From Coemansia sp. RSA 1804 (taxonomy: Eukaryota; Kickxellomycota; Kickxellomycetes; Kickxellales; Kickxellaceae), in contig JANBTH010000565.1 of NCBI GenBank assembly GCA_027578815.1, forward strand, positions 1 to 14,779: a stretch of 14,779 bases of DNA, given 5' to 3'. Below are positions 14,676-14,779 of the stretch, piece after piece (the stretch's first letter is position 1; every line of letters starts with the position of its first letter). The notes beneath the pieces are model-generated. The model saw nothing but the letters and a program-made list of their open reading frames with translations. It did no database searches and was not told the DNA's origin. The position numbers and the translations under genes were made by a program.

Positions 14676-14779
14676 TCACTTTAAGGGCTTTTTTGAATCA
14701 TGCGGTCTGTCTATACGGAACTTGTACATGCACAATTGGGGCTTTCCATGGTTGGCCAACAGCAACATGCGGCTCCGCA
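14676..14779 (-). CDS. Possible C-terminal end of a gene entering from the right edge
   Basis: One minus-strand frame is open from the window edge to a stop at 14676-14678. It gives 33 residues with protein-like composition (Met-Leu-Leu-Leu-Ala-Asn-His, ending Lys-Lys-Pro-Leu-Lys). Other frames are also open near the edge, including a plus-strand ATG at 14700 that runs to the end. The choice is therefore uncertain. No family is recognised. Confidence 0.2.
   Translation of the reverse strand, partial: RSRMLLLANHGKPQLCMYKFRIDRPHDSKKPLK

Noticed and set aside
1..14779. CRISPR array, insertion sequence, transposase or phage genes
   Set aside because: I saw no regularly spaced repeats, no terminal inverted repeats with target duplications and no transposase or integrase motifs. 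The gene structure is eukaryotic.

Overview
The window looks like nuclear DNA of a compact, intron-poor fungus. The evidence is eukaryotic gene structure with TATA boxes, no operons, fungal-type orthologues (serine palmitoyltransferase subunit 1, carnosine N-methyltransferase, a large mitochondrial PPR protein) and a Pol III tRNA-Asn. Long uninterrupted coding regions of mixed GC and short convergent spacers would suit an early-diverging lineage such as Kickxellomycotina, but that placement is an inference.

Layout from left to right. At the left edge a minus-strand gene may leave the window (1-109), with a possible divergent promoter shared with a plus-strand type I membrane protein (556-1653). 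Next are two minus-strand genes for likely mitochondrial proteins: a 208-residue protein with one membrane segment, weakly resembling MICOS subunits Mic12/Mic13 (2033-2659), and a 1090-residue pentatricopeptide repeat protein (3001-6273). A divergent intergenic stretch of about 790 bp holds a small ORF in ideal start context, an orphan Pol III B-box and a bZIP-type TGACTCA site. It leads to LCB1, the regulatory subunit of serine palmitoyltransferase (7062-8627). LCB1 converges, 108 bp tail to tail, on a carnosine/histidine N-methyltransferase gene (8736-9965, minus), whose 5' end probably contains an intron.

The right third (about 10.3-14.7 kb) is gene-poor and AT-rich, and holds the most interesting content. 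Two tiny genes lie on the plus strand, 1.9 kb apart, encoding 29- and 34-residue cysteine-rich peptides (12428-12517 and 14294-14398). Both begin Met-Ile-Ala and share an Asp-Arg-Glu-Cys-Thr-Cys-Pro-Leu-Cys-Lys block. All four nucleotide differences in that block are synonymous third-position changes. Each gene has a TATA box about 150-170 bp before its ATG, and each has an inverted repeat shortly after its stop codon. A tRNA-Asn(GTT) gene sits between them. The best reading is a duplicated family of metal-binding or metallothionein-like micropeptides that ordinary gene finders would miss; the function is an inference.

No operon-like cooperation is evident. The three central genes relate to mitochondrial and lipid metabolism individually, without sign of a cluster.
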